Shown: piece after piece, positions 53,367 through 62,229 of the stretch | Layout: each line of letters opens with the position of its first letter | Position numbering within the stretch: position 1 is the first letter of the stretch | From: Roseovarius atlanticus | GTDB lineage: Bacteria > Pseudomonadota > Alphaproteobacteria > Rhodobacterales > Rhodobacteraceae | Direction: 5' to 3' | DNA length: 64,000 nucleotides | Assembly (NCBI RefSeq): GCF_001441615.1 | Contig: NZ_LAXJ01000010.1 | Span: 149,948-213,947 of the forward strand | Position numbers and translations under genes: made by a program | The notes under the pieces: generated by a model | Told to the model about the DNA's origin: nothing | Seen by the model: the letters and a program-made list of their open reading frames with translations, nothing else | Database searches by the model: none

Positions 53367-54197
53367 TCAATGGCGCAACGCGGGACGTTCGCGCACGCGA
53401 TGCGGCCACAGCACCTGCGCCGGCGGCTCGGGCGCCAGCGCGCAGTCGAACAGCACGTCCGAGCCCAGCCCGTACACCTCGGTCTTGGGGCGCAGCGCTT
53501 CGGCCAGGCACGGCACCGGCGAAGTTTTCAGACCCGTCGGCCCGGCCCCGATCAACAGCGGCGCCACGGCCACGTGCAGCCGCGTCAGCAGCCCCGCCTC
53601 AAGGAACTGCGCGATGGTGATCCCGCCGCCTTCGATCAGCACATGGTTCAGGCCCAGACCCCGCAGCGCGGCCAGGATCTGCGCCGGCGAAATCCACTCG
53701 CCGCGCGGCAGGCGGATCACCTCCACGTCGTCTGGGCGGGGCTTGTCCACCGCCTGGATCACGATCCGCCGGGCGCTTTCGTCGCGCAGAAGGCCGGCAT
53801 CGTTGGGCAAACGGCCCGTGGGGTCGATCACCACCCGCGCCGGGTTGCGGCCCTTGGCCAGCCGCACGGTCAGGCGCGGATTGTCATGCAAGGCGGTCTT
53901 CACACCGATCACCACAGCATCCGCCAGCGCCCGCAGCCGGTGCAGATGCGCCAGCCCGTCCTTGCCGGAAATATCCTGCGCATCGCCCGACTCGGTGGCC
54001 ACGCGCCCGTCCAGCGACTGCCCTATCTGCGCAACGACGCTCTGCCCCGACACCGTGCGCGTCATGCCACCGTAAAGCGTCAACGCGGCGCGTTCACCGG
54101 AACTCCAGTCGCCGCAGCACAGGCACGCCTCGTCGTTGCGCGCGGCCAGGATACGGGCCCAGACCCTTGGGGTGACATCAATCAGTTCCATGCTCAT
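53367..54197 (-). CDS. RibD-type reductase-domain protein without deaminase domain
   Basis: A 276-residue protein. From residue ~55 on it follows the RibD/DHFR-like reductase domain ('VVAQIGQSLDGRVATESGDA', 'AVVIGVKTALHDNPRLTVRL', 'HVLIEGGGITIAQFLEAGLL'). The zinc deaminase domain of full RibD is absent; the N-terminal 50 residues hold 'DEACLCCGDW' instead. It could reduce the ribosyl group of the GTP cyclohydrolase II product or a pteridine-like compound. The start overlaps the methyltransferase stop by 4 bases. Confidence 0.87.
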   Translation of the reverse strand: MSMELIDVTPRVWARILAARNDEACLCCGDWSSGERAALTLYGGMTRTVSGQSVVAQIGQSLDGRVATESGDAQDISGKDGLAHLHRLRALADAVVIGVKTALHDNPRLTVRLAKGRNPARVVIDPTGRLPNDAGLLRDESARRIVIQAVDKPRPDDVEVIRLPRGEWISPAQILAALRGLGLNHVLIEGGGITIAQFLEAGLLTRLHVAVAPLLIGAGPTGLKTSPVPCLAEALRPKTEVYGLGSDVLFDCALAPEPPAQVLWPHRVRERPALRH

Positions 54198-55003
54198 CTC
54201 CGATCATCCTGCTTTGGCCCATGCCCAGCGGGCACCGCCAGAAGGTCCGCGTGTCCGACCCTCAGCGCGGTGTGCCCGGACGCCTTGCGCCGGCCGCGTG
54301 CCCAGGTCTCAGCCTGCACCTCTCCGGCCTGCGCGGCCGCCGTGGCCACGCCCGCCACGAATTCGTCCTGCAAGGCGGCATCGTCCGGCCCCAGCACCCA
54401 GGCGCTGTCGGCCAGCGAGACTGTGAACCCCTGCGCCTCGAACCCTTTCGCGGTCAGCGCCGCCGCATCCGGACCCATCGCCGCCTGTCCGCCCTTGTCG
54501 CCCCGCTGGTGGCGATTAAACGCCTCGGTCACGTCCGCATCCGCCGCGATCGGCGGCTCCCACCGCATCCGGCCGTCAAAGCTCAGCGCGGCATAAAACG
54601 GAATGCCCGCCTGCCCCAGTCGTTCGGCCAGCGCATCGACCCAAGCCGTGCTCATCAGGTCCAAGAGGGCCGAGGCCGTCACCAGCCCGACATGCTCCAG
54701 CGGCAGCGCGTCCACGTCCCAGACGCTGGCCTGCACGCACTCGGCCAACGGGTGGCGCGCCTTGGCCACCTGCAAATGCGCCGCGTCAGTGTCCAGAAAA
54801 CACCACTGCACCTCGTCATACCCCGCACCGGCAAAGGCCCGCGCGGTCGAGCCGGTGCCGCTGCCAAGGTCCAGCACCCGCATCCCGGGCCGCACACACG
54901 CCGCCGCCCGCGCCAATAATGCATCATCCCGCGCCGCGTGATCCGCAGCCTCGCGCAGGCTCAGCCAGTCGGCCTGGAACTGGGTGTCAGATATCTGATT
55001 CAT
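54194..55003 (-). CDS. Class I SAM-dependent methyltransferase
   Basis: A 269-residue Rossmann methyltransferase: motif I 'MRVLDLGSGTGSTARAFAGA', acidic 'WCFLDTDAAHLQVAKARHPL', then 'LVTASALLDLMSTAWVDALA'. The ATG at 55003 is preferred over 55030 because it overlaps the PTPS-like gene least. No acceptor specificity can be read. Placement next to RibA and RibD-like genes suggests methylation of a GTP-derived heterocycle, which is inference. Confidence 0.85.
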   Translation of the reverse strand: MNQISDTQFQADWLSLREAADHAARDDALLARAAACVRPGMRVLDLGSGTGSTARAFAGAGYDEVQWCFLDTDAAHLQVAKARHPLAECVQASVWDVDALPLEHVGLVTASALLDLMSTAWVDALAERLGQAGIPFYAALSFDGRMRWEPPIAADADVTEAFNRHQRGDKGGQAAMGPDAAALTAKGFEAQGFTVSLADSAWVLGPDDAALQDEFVAGVATAAAQAGEVQAETWARGRRKASGHTALRVGHADLLAVPAGHGPKQDDRR

Positions 55004-55382
55004 ACCACCCACGCGCCACATGGCTTTCATGAAGCTGGACGCGGATGCGCTTCACCCGCCCGCCATCGCCCAGACCTTCGGTTTTCGTATGGTCCCGAAG
55101 CTGCGCCCAGATGTGGTGGCACAGGAACTCGGTCGTGGTGATCTTGCCCTCGAACTCGGGCTTGTCGTCCAGATTGCCGTATTTCAGCGGCTCCAGCGCG
55201 GCGTTCAGCGCCTCGGTCGCCAGCCCGATATCCACGACCAGTCCGTTCTCGTCCAGATCCTCGGTATAGAACGCGGCGTCGACGACGAATGTCGCGCCGT
55301 GCAGGCCCTGGGCAGGGCCGAAGACGGGGGATGGCAGGGAATGTGCGATCATGATGTGATCGCGGACTTCAACAGCGAACAT
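54987..55382 (-). CDS. PTPS/QueD-fold protein with altered active site
   Basis: A 131-residue T-fold protein annotated in the family as 6-carboxytetrahydropterin synthase. Compared with QueD, the first zinc His is present (His14, 'MIAHSLPSP') and the second is kept (His28). But the CxxxHGH motif reads 'AQGLHGATF', so both the catalytic Cys (Ala24) and the third zinc His (Ala30) are lost. The LDHHYLND catalytic His is replaced ('LKYGNLDD'), while the Glu of the substrate pocket is kept in 'VQLHESHVARG'. It probably has a different reaction. Overlaps the methyltransferase gene by 17 bases. Confidence 0.82.
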   Translation of the reverse strand: MFAVEVRDHIMIAHSLPSPVFGPAQGLHGATFVVDAAFYTEDLDENGLVVDIGLATEALNAALEPLKYGNLDDKPEFEGKITTTEFLCHHIWAQLRDHTKTEGLGDGGRVKRIRVQLHESHVARGWYESDI

Positions 55383-55445
55383 AGGACTTCCATTTCTTGG
55401 GGTGGTGCGGGGCGCAACCCGCGTTTATCCGATAGGGTAACCGGG

Positions 55446-56498
55446 TCATGAGGCGATCCGTTCCAGAACGCCGGCGAAAATGCGGGCGGTGTGATCCCAG
55501 CACGTCAGCGACTGTGCCCGCGCCCGCGCGGCGGCGGCATAGCGCTCGGCCGTGCCGGGCTCGATCAGCACGCGCTCGATTGCCCCGGCCAGCGCGGCCG
55601 GATCGTCCGGCGCCACCAGCAGCGCGGCATCCCCCACCGTTTCGGGCACCGCGCCCACGCGGCACGACACCACGGGCAGCCCGTGCAGCATCGCCTCGCT
55701 CAGAACCATGCCGTATCCTTCGTACCGCGTGGCCAGCGCGAACAGGCTGGCGCGCGCATAGGCGTTCTGCAAGGCGTCCGCTCCGACCTCGCCGGCAAAG
55801 CGCACGCGGTCCTGCAATCCCAGCCTGTCGGCCTGCGCCTCCAGCGCCCGTGCGGTGGCTTCGTCATGCACCTTGCCCACGATCTCGGCCTGCCAGTCCA
55901 GCGCAGTCAACAGGCCCAGCGCCTCCAGCAGAACATCATGCCCCTTGCGCCGCGCCAACAGCCCCACCGACAGGATCAGCGGCGGCTGCGCCTTCTTTGT
56001 GCCGCTCCGTGCCACGTCCGCGGACCGCTCGAACCCCGGATGCGCGACCGTGACCTTGTCACGCGCAACGCCAAGATCCCGCACCACCGTCCCCGCGATA
56101 TGCGCGCTTGGCACGATGACATGCGCCACTCGGCCCAACACTTGGGCCTCGTTACGCAAAAGCGCCTGCGCGTGCGCCGGCTCCAGCCCGCTTTCCAAGC
56201 CCAGCGGATGGTGCACCATGGCCACCACCGGCGCCTCGATCCGATCCATACGCGCAGGGTCCATCGCCCCCAGCGCCAGCCCGTCCACGATGATCGGCCG
56301 CCCGCGCGGCACCGCGGCCAGCGCGCCGAACGTGGCCTGCATGTCAGTCTCGGACGGCGCCGGAAAACTGCCCGACAGCTCCAGATGCGCCGTCTCGACG
56401 CCCATCGCGTTCAGCCGGTCCAGCACCGTCGCGTCATAGACATACCCGCCCGTGCGCTGATCCTTGTCCCCGGGAATGGCAAACACCGCACGACTCAT
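55446..56498 (-). CDS. Glycosyltransferase family 4 protein
   Basis: A 350-residue GT-B enzyme. The N-terminus is 'MSRAVFAIPGDKDQRTGGYV'. The C-terminal donor domain has 'ILSVGLLARRKGHDVLLEAL' and 'LFALATRYEGYGMVLSEAML' with the E-x7-E motif region. The start overlaps the flippase-like gene by 4 bases, so it is coupled to envelope genes rather than to the pterin-type genes downstream (63-base gap). Sugar and acceptor are unknown. Confidence 0.9.
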   Translation of the reverse strand: MSRAVFAIPGDKDQRTGGYVYDATVLDRLNAMGVETAHLELSGSFPAPSETDMQATFGALAAVPRGRPIIVDGLALGAMDPARMDRIEAPVVAMVHHPLGLESGLEPAHAQALLRNEAQVLGRVAHVIVPSAHIAGTVVRDLGVARDKVTVAHPGFERSADVARSGTKKAQPPLILSVGLLARRKGHDVLLEALGLLTALDWQAEIVGKVHDEATARALEAQADRLGLQDRVRFAGEVGADALQNAYARASLFALATRYEGYGMVLSEAMLHGLPVVSCRVGAVPETVGDAALLVAPDDPAALAGAIERVLIEPGTAERYAAAARARAQSLTCWDHTARIFAGVLERIAS

Positions 56499-57394
56499 GA
56501 CGGGCCCGCCCCTTCCGGCGCCGCGCCCGCAGCGCCCGGCACCCACAGAAACGCAAGGCCCGGCAAGGCCGACAGCAGCATCATCGCACCGTAACAGATG
56601 CCCATCGCCACGCCCGCATTCGCGTCCAGCCCGATCAGCGGAAACAGCGCCGCCGCCGCGCCCTCGCGCCAGCCCCAGCCCGCCACCGACAGCGGCACCA
56701 GCATCGCGCAAAAGACCAGCGGCAGCACTGTGAACAAGCCCTCGGGCGGGATGACCGACCCCGTCGCCCGCGCCGCGGCGTAAAGGCCCAGCACCAGCAA
56801 AAGCGCCCCCAGCACCGCGTGCATCACGATCCACCCGTGGCCGATCAGCCGCCACACCAGCCCCGGAAAGGACCGTGTCGCCTGAAACTGCCGCGCGCCC
56901 CACAGCGCCACGGCGCACAGGACCGGCAACGCCACCAGCAGCGCCCAAACCCCGCCGGGCCACGCGATCCCGCCCGGCACCAGCACCGCGCCGATCAGCC
57001 CCAGCGCCAGTAGCCCGAACATCGCCACCTGCCCCATCAGCCGCTCGGCCGCCACCGATTGCCCGGCCCGTGCCAGGTCGGCCTGCCGCCGGACCCGCAC
57101 CGCGCGGCCCACGTCGCCCAAAACGCCGCCCGGCAGGACCGAGTTGATCAGCTGCGCCAGGTAATATTCCCGCACCGCCGCGCCGAAGCCGATCGGGATG
57201 TCCAGCGCCTGCGCCGTCAACTGCCACCGCCGCGCCATCGACAGCGTGGCCAGCGTCAGCGCCCCAAGGCTCACCGCCAGCCACGGCCAGTCGGCCCGCG
57301 CCAACCGCGCGCCCACCTCGGCGGTGTCGGTCCACCACAACATCGCCGCCAACAGCGCCGCCGAGGCACAAAGCTTGATCGCCCACAGCCTCAT
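56495..57394 (-). CDS. Flippase-like membrane protein (LPG synthase TM / UPF0104 type)
   Basis: A 299-residue protein with about eight helices: 'WLAVSLGALTLATLSMARRW', 'YLAQLINSVLPGGVLGDVGR', 'FGLLALGLIGAVLVPGGIAW', 'FCAMLVPLSVAGWGWREGAA'. The LPG_synthase_TM domain without the transferase part is often found next to glycosyltransferases and may move lipid-linked products. Overlaps both neighbours by 4 bases. Confidence 0.87.
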   Translation of the reverse strand: MRLWAIKLCASAALLAAMLWWTDTAEVGARLARADWPWLAVSLGALTLATLSMARRWQLTAQALDIPIGFGAAVREYYLAQLINSVLPGGVLGDVGRAVRVRRQADLARAGQSVAAERLMGQVAMFGLLALGLIGAVLVPGGIAWPGGVWALLVALPVLCAVALWGARQFQATRSFPGLVWRLIGHGWIVMHAVLGALLLVLGLYAAARATGSVIPPEGLFTVLPLVFCAMLVPLSVAGWGWREGAAAALFPLIGLDANAGVAMGICYGAMMLLSALPGLAFLWVPGAAGAAPEGAGPS

Positions 57395-59004
57395 GGCGCC
57401 ACCTCTGCCACCTGCTCGACCGACGAAAAGGCGCGGATGAACGCGTTGCGAAACCCGTCCATGCGCTGCGCTTCAAGGTCGGAGGCCGGGATCAACCCGT
57501 CGCTCCATCCCCAGCCGTCAATCATGGCCAGCACGCCCGGCGGCGCGATCATGTGCACCGGCACGTCGCGGTTGTCGCTGCCCGCAACAAATCCAGCCGC
57601 CTGATGGTCGCCCGCCACGATCACCAGCGGCGCGTCCTCTCCCAGCCGCGCCACGTGCGAAAACACCGCCGTCAGCGAATAATCCACCGACCGGCGATAG
57701 GCGTCGCGCACCGCGTCCCGGTCCTTCCACAGATCGCGCGGCGTCGGGCCTTTCGCGGCCATGTCGTTGAACTCCGTGCCGTCCCCAATTTCATCCCACG
57801 GCAGCATTTCCGGAATGGGCGTCCATGGCGCGTGCGAAGAGATCAGCGCGACCTGGATGAAATCCGGGCGCGGGTCGTCGGGCAAAAGCGCGTCATACGT
57901 GGCCAGCGTGTACTGGTCCGGCATCGTGACCCAGTTGAACGGTGCGCCCGCATAGGGGATGTCCTTGGCCTCGAACACATGCTCGAACCCCATGGCGGCG
58001 CTTTCCGGCCAGGCCATCGTGATCGCCGGCATCACGGCCGCCGTGCGATAGCCGGCCTCGGACGCAAGCTCGAACAGCCATTTCTGCCCGCTGGCGATCA
58101 TCGCGCCGTACCGCGCATTGTCCGCCGTCCAAAGCCCACTGCCCAGCGCCCCGTGCGCCAGCCAGCTTTGTCCGCCCGCCGTGGGAGAGGTCAGCCAACC
58201 GCTCTTCATCTCCAGCCCAGCGGCGGCAATCTCGTCTTCGGCCCGGCGCAGCGTGGCCATGTGGGTCGGGGCATACTCAGGATTGTCCATGCTGGCCCGA
58301 CCATAGCTTTCGATCCAGATCAGCAGGATGTCGCGCCCCTCCAGCCGGTCGAACGCGCCCGCGATGTCGCGCATCGGATCGTCCTCTGCCGCGGTGCGGA
58401 ACCGCGCAAGGTCCGCCATCGTCTCGCGCGCGTCGTCGATGCGGGCCACAGCCACGCGGGTCGTCCGCGCCGATCCCGGCGGGCTTTTCTCGAATGTCCA
58501 GTAGCCCAAGTGATGGCCGGTATCCGCCACCGCCCATCCGCCCGCCGCCAGGACCGCCACCAGTGCCGCCACACGGGCCGGTCCCGGCAGGTCGATCCGG
58601 CCCCACGCTTTCAGCCCGCCGCGCAACAGCATGTAGACCAGCAGCGTCGCCAGCACGCATCCCACTACCACCAAACTCGCGCGCGCCGCACCGACGCTGT
58701 CGCTCAGCAGGCCAATTCCCGCCTCGATCAGAAAAAGGTCCGACACCGGGTTGAAGGGGCGGTTGTAGGCCGCGAAACTCACCAGATCGGCCAGTTTCAG
58801 CAGCGTGACCGCCACCACCACCAGCGCCAGCCCCGACGCCACGCCGCGCGTCCGGCCCACGGCCAGCATGGCAAACAGCAGCACCGACAGCTCGATCGGC
58901 CAATAGGCGACGCCGGCATAGCTCATCTGGCCCGGATGGTTGGGCAAGGCCAGCACACACAGCATCACGCCAGCCGCGGCGAACAGAACAAGCGCTCGGA
59001 TCAT
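57391..59004 (-). CDS. Sulfatase-superfamily membrane hydrolase (phosphoethanolamine-transferase-like)
   Basis: A 537-residue protein. About five N-terminal helices ('MIRALVLFAAAGVMLCVLAL' to 'RVAALVAVLAAGGWAVADTG') are followed by a periplasmic alkaline-phosphatase-superfamily domain. 'ILLIWIESYGRASMDNPEYA' contains the metal-binding Glu region, and 'PTAGGQSWLAHGALGSGLW' holds the likely catalytic nucleophile. 'LVIVAGDHQAAGF' supplies the Asp-His pair. This plan suits transfer or removal of phospho- or sulfo-head groups. It overlaps the CDP-alcohol phosphatidyltransferase gene by 4 bases. Confidence 0.84.
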   Translation of the reverse strand: MIRALVLFAAAGVMLCVLALPNHPGQMSYAGVAYWPIELSVLLFAMLAVGRTRGVASGLALVVVAVTLLKLADLVSFAAYNRPFNPVSDLFLIEAGIGLLSDSVGAARASLVVVGCVLATLLVYMLLRGGLKAWGRIDLPGPARVAALVAVLAAGGWAVADTGHHLGYWTFEKSPPGSARTTRVAVARIDDARETMADLARFRTAAEDDPMRDIAGAFDRLEGRDILLIWIESYGRASMDNPEYAPTHMATLRRAEDEIAAAGLEMKSGWLTSPTAGGQSWLAHGALGSGLWTADNARYGAMIASGQKWLFELASEAGYRTAAVMPAITMAWPESAAMGFEHVFEAKDIPYAGAPFNWVTMPDQYTLATYDALLPDDPRPDFIQVALISSHAPWTPIPEMLPWDEIGDGTEFNDMAAKGPTPRDLWKDRDAVRDAYRRSVDYSLTAVFSHVARLGEDAPLVIVAGDHQAAGFVAGSDNRDVPVHMIAPPGVLAMIDGWGWSDGLIPASDLEAQRMDGFRNAFIRAFSSVEQVAEVAP

Positions 59005-59726
59005 CGGCGGTGTCGCACCAGCCAGGCGGTATCGACGGCAAACGACAGCACCAGCAGCGCCGATGCCGCGAGGGCGACCGGTCCGACCACCGCCGCCGGG
59101 ACCAGCGGGCATGTCAGCGCGATCAGCGTCCCGATCTGTACCACACAGATCGTCTTGCGCCGCATCGACTCGGGCAGCGCACCGCGCAGCATCGGCCACG
59201 CCAAGCCCGCCAGCACAAAGACGTGGCGCATGAACCCCAGCACCAGAATCTCGGCCCCCGTCCGGCCCGACAGCATGAGGTAAAGCGCCAGCACCGCCCC
59301 CAGCGCCGCGTCGACCTCCATGTCGAACCGCGCGCCGAAGTCGGACTTCAGATGCGACCGCCGCGCCAGCCAGCCATCCACCCCGTCCAGCGACAGGATC
59401 GTCAGCCCGACCCAGAAGACCAGCCAGGGCGACACGGCACCGGCATCGGCCAGAACGCCTGCCAGCAATGACAACAGCGCCGCGCGTCCCAACGTCACCG
59501 TGTTGCACAGGCCGAACGACGGATGAGGATAGCTGCGCCGCACTCCCAGCGCCACCAGCCCCACACACGACCCGAACGCGATCATCGCCCAGCCCGGGGA
59601 CGGCAGCACCGCAACGGCGAAAGCCGCCAGGCCAAGCGCCATGGCTGCCGCGATCACGACAAACTCCGCCATCGGCGGCCGGACCGTCAGCGTCGCGGTC
59701 TGTTTCTGCGGGGTGATGTCGACCAT
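59001..59726 (-). CDS. CDP-alcohol phosphatidyltransferase
   Basis: A 241-residue membrane enzyme. The catalytic motif D-x2-D-G-x2-A-R-x8-G-x3-D-x3-D is complete in 'LDGVDGWLARRSHLKSDFG' followed by 'ARFDMEVDA'. It links a CDP-activated alcohol to an acceptor with loss of CMP. The N-terminus has two helices before the domain. The second substrate is not evident. First but one of the run; overlaps the sulfatase-like gene. Confidence 0.9.
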   Translation of the reverse strand: MVDITPQKQTATLTVRPPMAEFVVIAAAMALGLAAFAVAVLPSPGWAMIAFGSCVGLVALGVRRSYPHPSFGLCNTVTLGRAALLSLLAGVLADAGAVSPWLVFWVGLTILSLDGVDGWLARRSHLKSDFGARFDMEVDAALGAVLALYLMLSGRTGAEILVLGFMRHVFVLAGLAWPMLRGALPESMRRKTICVVQIGTLIALTCPLVPAAVVGPVALAASALLVLSFAVDTAWLVRHRR

Positions 59727-59806
59727 GGATTATCCTTGTGCGTTCTGCATTTAAATAGAACGCGCGAACCCGGCGACCAGATCACAAATCGTTCAACACC
59801 GCGCGC

Positions 59807-60586
59807 TCAGTACGGCGGCGTCAAACGGACCGTGCCACAGATCGGCAAGTGGTCGGACGCCGCCCGCGTCTCGGCCGTACCGACCGCCCTCACGTCCGAC
59901 ACCGCGCCGGGCCGGTCGGTCAGGATCCGGTCCAGCGGCAACAGCGGACGCGCCGCCGGAAAACTCCGGGGGGCCGCGCCCTGAAACCGATGCCCCACAA
60001 GCCGGTGATTGAACATCAGCCCGCCCCAGGGCCGCCATTCGTTGAAATCCCCCAGCAGAACCGTCTGCATCTCGGGACGGCGGCGCAGGTATTGCCCGAT
60101 GATGCGCATCTGCACCACCCTCAGCGGCTGCGACAGCGACAGGTGCATCGACATGATCCGCACCGGCACCCCCTTGGCGCGGGCCTCCACCGTCACCGCG
60201 CCGCGATGACAATGCCCCGGCAGGTCGATCACGTCGCGATGGGTCACCTCCAGCCGCGGATGCAGGAACAGGATCGTGCCCAGGAACCCGTCGCATTGCG
60301 GCCCCCAGCGCATCCGTGTGTCCTCGTGCTGCCAGACCAGCCCCGTATCCGCCGCGATCCCGGCCACATCCAGGATGCGCCCGTGCGGACGGCACTCTCC
60401 GTCGGCCTCCTGCAACGCCAGCACCTCCGGTCCTTCCGGCCCCAGCACCGCCGCAATCGCCGCGCGCACCCGGTCCGGGTCCACGCGCCCGTCCGCGCCC
60501 CTCGCCCGGTGCACATTCCAGCTGGCACAGCGCAGGCGCAGGTTTTCCGTCCGGCATTTCTCCGTTGCTGCCTCCACGTCTTGCAT
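59807..60586 (-). CDS. Endonuclease/exonuclease/phosphatase (EEP) family hydrolase
   Basis: A 259-residue metal-dependent hydrolase: 'LRCASWNVHRARGADGRVDP', 'EVLALQEADGECRPHGRILD', 'VRIMSMHLSLSQPLRVVQMR', 'QTVLLGDFNEWRPWGGLMFN' and 'AASDHLPICGTVRL' give the Asn, Glu, His, Asp-x-Asn and Asp-His residues. Such enzymes cleave phosphodiesters, including lipid head groups. GGGGAAAGG lies ahead of the ATG. It is 80 bases upstream of the CDP-alcohol phosphatidyltransferase and likely leads the run. Confidence 0.9.
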   Translation of the reverse strand: MQDVEAATEKCRTENLRLRCASWNVHRARGADGRVDPDRVRAAIAAVLGPEGPEVLALQEADGECRPHGRILDVAGIAADTGLVWQHEDTRMRWGPQCDGFLGTILFLHPRLEVTHRDVIDLPGHCHRGAVTVEARAKGVPVRIMSMHLSLSQPLRVVQMRIIGQYLRRRPEMQTVLLGDFNEWRPWGGLMFNHRLVGHRFQGAAPRSFPAARPLLPLDRILTDRPGAVSDVRAVGTAETRAASDHLPICGTVRLTPPY

Positions 60587-60636
60587 TACCTTTCCCCGAT
60601 AGCACTCTCACACGCCGCCAAATGACAGGAGATTCC

Positions 60637-61233
60637 ATGTCCTTTCAATTCCCGACCTCCCTGCTCGCCGCGATCCCGCTCGCCACGCTTCCGGCGCTCG
60701 CCCAAGCTGAAATGGCCCGATACGAGCTCGATGCCAGCCACACCGCCATCTATTTCACCGTCGAGCATATCGGTTACGCCAAGACGCTGGGCATCTTTCC
60801 GGGCGTCGAGGGCAGCTTCGACTACGACGCCGAGACCAACGAGCTGGGCGAGGTCAGCGTCACCATCGCCGCCACCAGTGTCGACACCTTTCACGAAGGC
60901 CGCAACGAACACGTCCGCGAGGCGGATTTCCTTGACGTGGCCAACCACCCCGAGATCACCTTCACCGCCAACGGCGGCACCGCCAGTTCGGATACCGAAG
61001 GCACCGTCGAAGGCGAGCTGACGATCCTCGGCGAAACCCGCCCGGTGACGCTGGACGTGACGCTGAACAAGGCCGCAGAATACCCCTTCGGCCACAAGCG
61101 CTTCACCCTCGGCCTGTCGATGCAGACCAGCGTCCAGCGCAGCGAATTCGGCATGACCTACGGCGTCGAGAACGGCATGGTCGGCGACACGGTCGACATC
61201 AGGATTGAAACCGAAGCCATGCGGATGGACTGA
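60637..61233 (+). CDS. YceI-family periplasmic protein
   Basis: A 198-residue exported lipocalin-like protein with signal 'MSFQFPTSLLAAIPLATLPALAQ' (given in part: MSFQFPTSLLAAIPLATLPA). The YceI core reads 'YELDASHTAIYFTVEHIGYA', 'EGSFDYDAETNELGEVSVTI' and 'HPEITFTANGGTA'. Members bind polyisoprenoid or other lipids. AGGAG stands 5 bases before the ATG at 60637; the longer frame overlaps the EEP gene in antisense. Single gene. Confidence 0.92.
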   Translation: MSFQFPTSLLAAIPLATLPALAQAEMARYELDASHTAIYFTVEHIGYAKTLGIFPGVEGSFDYDAETNELGEVSVTIAATSVDTFHEGRNEHVREADFLDVANHPEITFTANGGTASSDTEGTVEGELTILGETRPVTLDVTLNKAAEYPFGHKRFTLGLSMQTSVQRSEFGMTYGVENGMVGDTVDIRIETEAMRMD

Positions 61234-61340
61234 CGCCACCGGCTTGCCACGTCCGTCCGGTTTGGGGTAACGCGGTCCAAAGGGCCGCGGACCGGATCGG
61301 TTTTGCGGCCAATGCCTGACCCTGAACAGAAAGCTGCCCG

Positions 61341-62183
61341 ATGCCCGACGTCTCCGGCAAACCCTGCATCCTGTGTTGCGCCATCACCGGCTCGCTGCCC
61401 CGCACCTCCGACAACCCGGCGGTGCCGATCACCGTCAGCCAGCAGATCGAAAGCAGCCACGCAGCGGTCGAGGCCGGGGCCACCATCATTCACGCCCATG
61501 TCCGCAACGACGACGAATCGCCCTCCTCGGACCCCGACAAGTTCGCCGCGCTCAAGGAAGGTCTGGAAAAGCACTGCCCCGGCGTCGTGGTCCAGTTCTC
61601 CACCGGCGGGCGCTCGGGCGCGGGCAAGGCGCGGGGCGGGATGCTGCCCCTGCGCCCCGACATGGCGTCTCTGTCGGTGGGCTCCAACAACTTTCCCACG
61701 CGGGTCTATGAAAACCCGCCCGACCTCGTCGATTGGCTGGCTGCCGAGATGACCGCCCACGACATCACCCCAGAGGTCGAGGCGTTCGATCTGTCCCACA
61801 TCCTTCAGGCCATCGCCCGGCACGAGGCAGGCACCCTGCCCGGCAAACTCTATGTCCAGTTCGTCATGGGCGTAAAAAACGCCATGCCCGCCGACAAGGC
61901 GGTGTTCGACTTCTACGTCAAGACCATGCAGGACCGCGCGCCGAAGGCCAACTGGTGCGCCGCGGGGATCGGCGCCAACCAGGTGGTGGTCAACGAATGG
62001 GCCATCGCCGCCGGCGGCCACACCCGCGCGGGGCTGGAAGACAACGTGCGGCTGCACCGCGACACGCTCGCGCCCTCCAACGCGGCGCTGATCGCACGCG
62101 CCGCCGACCTCTGTGCGAAATACGACCGCCCCGTGGCGAGTTTTGCGCAAACGCGCGAAATCCTCGGCCTGCGTCCGGCGTGA
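61341..62183 (+). CDS. Beta-keto acid cleavage enzyme (BKACE, 3-keto-5-aminohexanoate cleavage type)
   Basis: A 280-residue TIM-barrel enzyme that splits a beta-keto acid with acetyl-CoA. 'GATIIHAHVRNDDESPSSDP' gives the two zinc His, 'VQFSTGGRSGAGKARGGMLP' and 'NEWAIAAGGHTRAGLEDNVR' the substrate loop and Glu. The specific keto acid cannot be read. The start lacks a strong ribosome binding site; it is the only family-fitting ATG. Stands alone. Confidence 0.9.
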   Translation: MPDVSGKPCILCCAITGSLPRTSDNPAVPITVSQQIESSHAAVEAGATIIHAHVRNDDESPSSDPDKFAALKEGLEKHCPGVVVQFSTGGRSGAGKARGGMLPLRPDMASLSVGSNNFPTRVYENPPDLVDWLAAEMTAHDITPEVEAFDLSHILQAIARHEAGTLPGKLYVQFVMGVKNAMPADKAVFDFYVKTMQDRAPKANWCAAGIGANQVVVNEWAIAAGGHTRAGLEDNVRLHRDTLAPSNAALIARAADLCAKYDRPVASFAQTREILGLRPA

Positions 62184-62229
62184 AATTCTTGTAATTCAGA
62201 CCGTTGCGGCACGTCCTTGAGGCGTTGCC

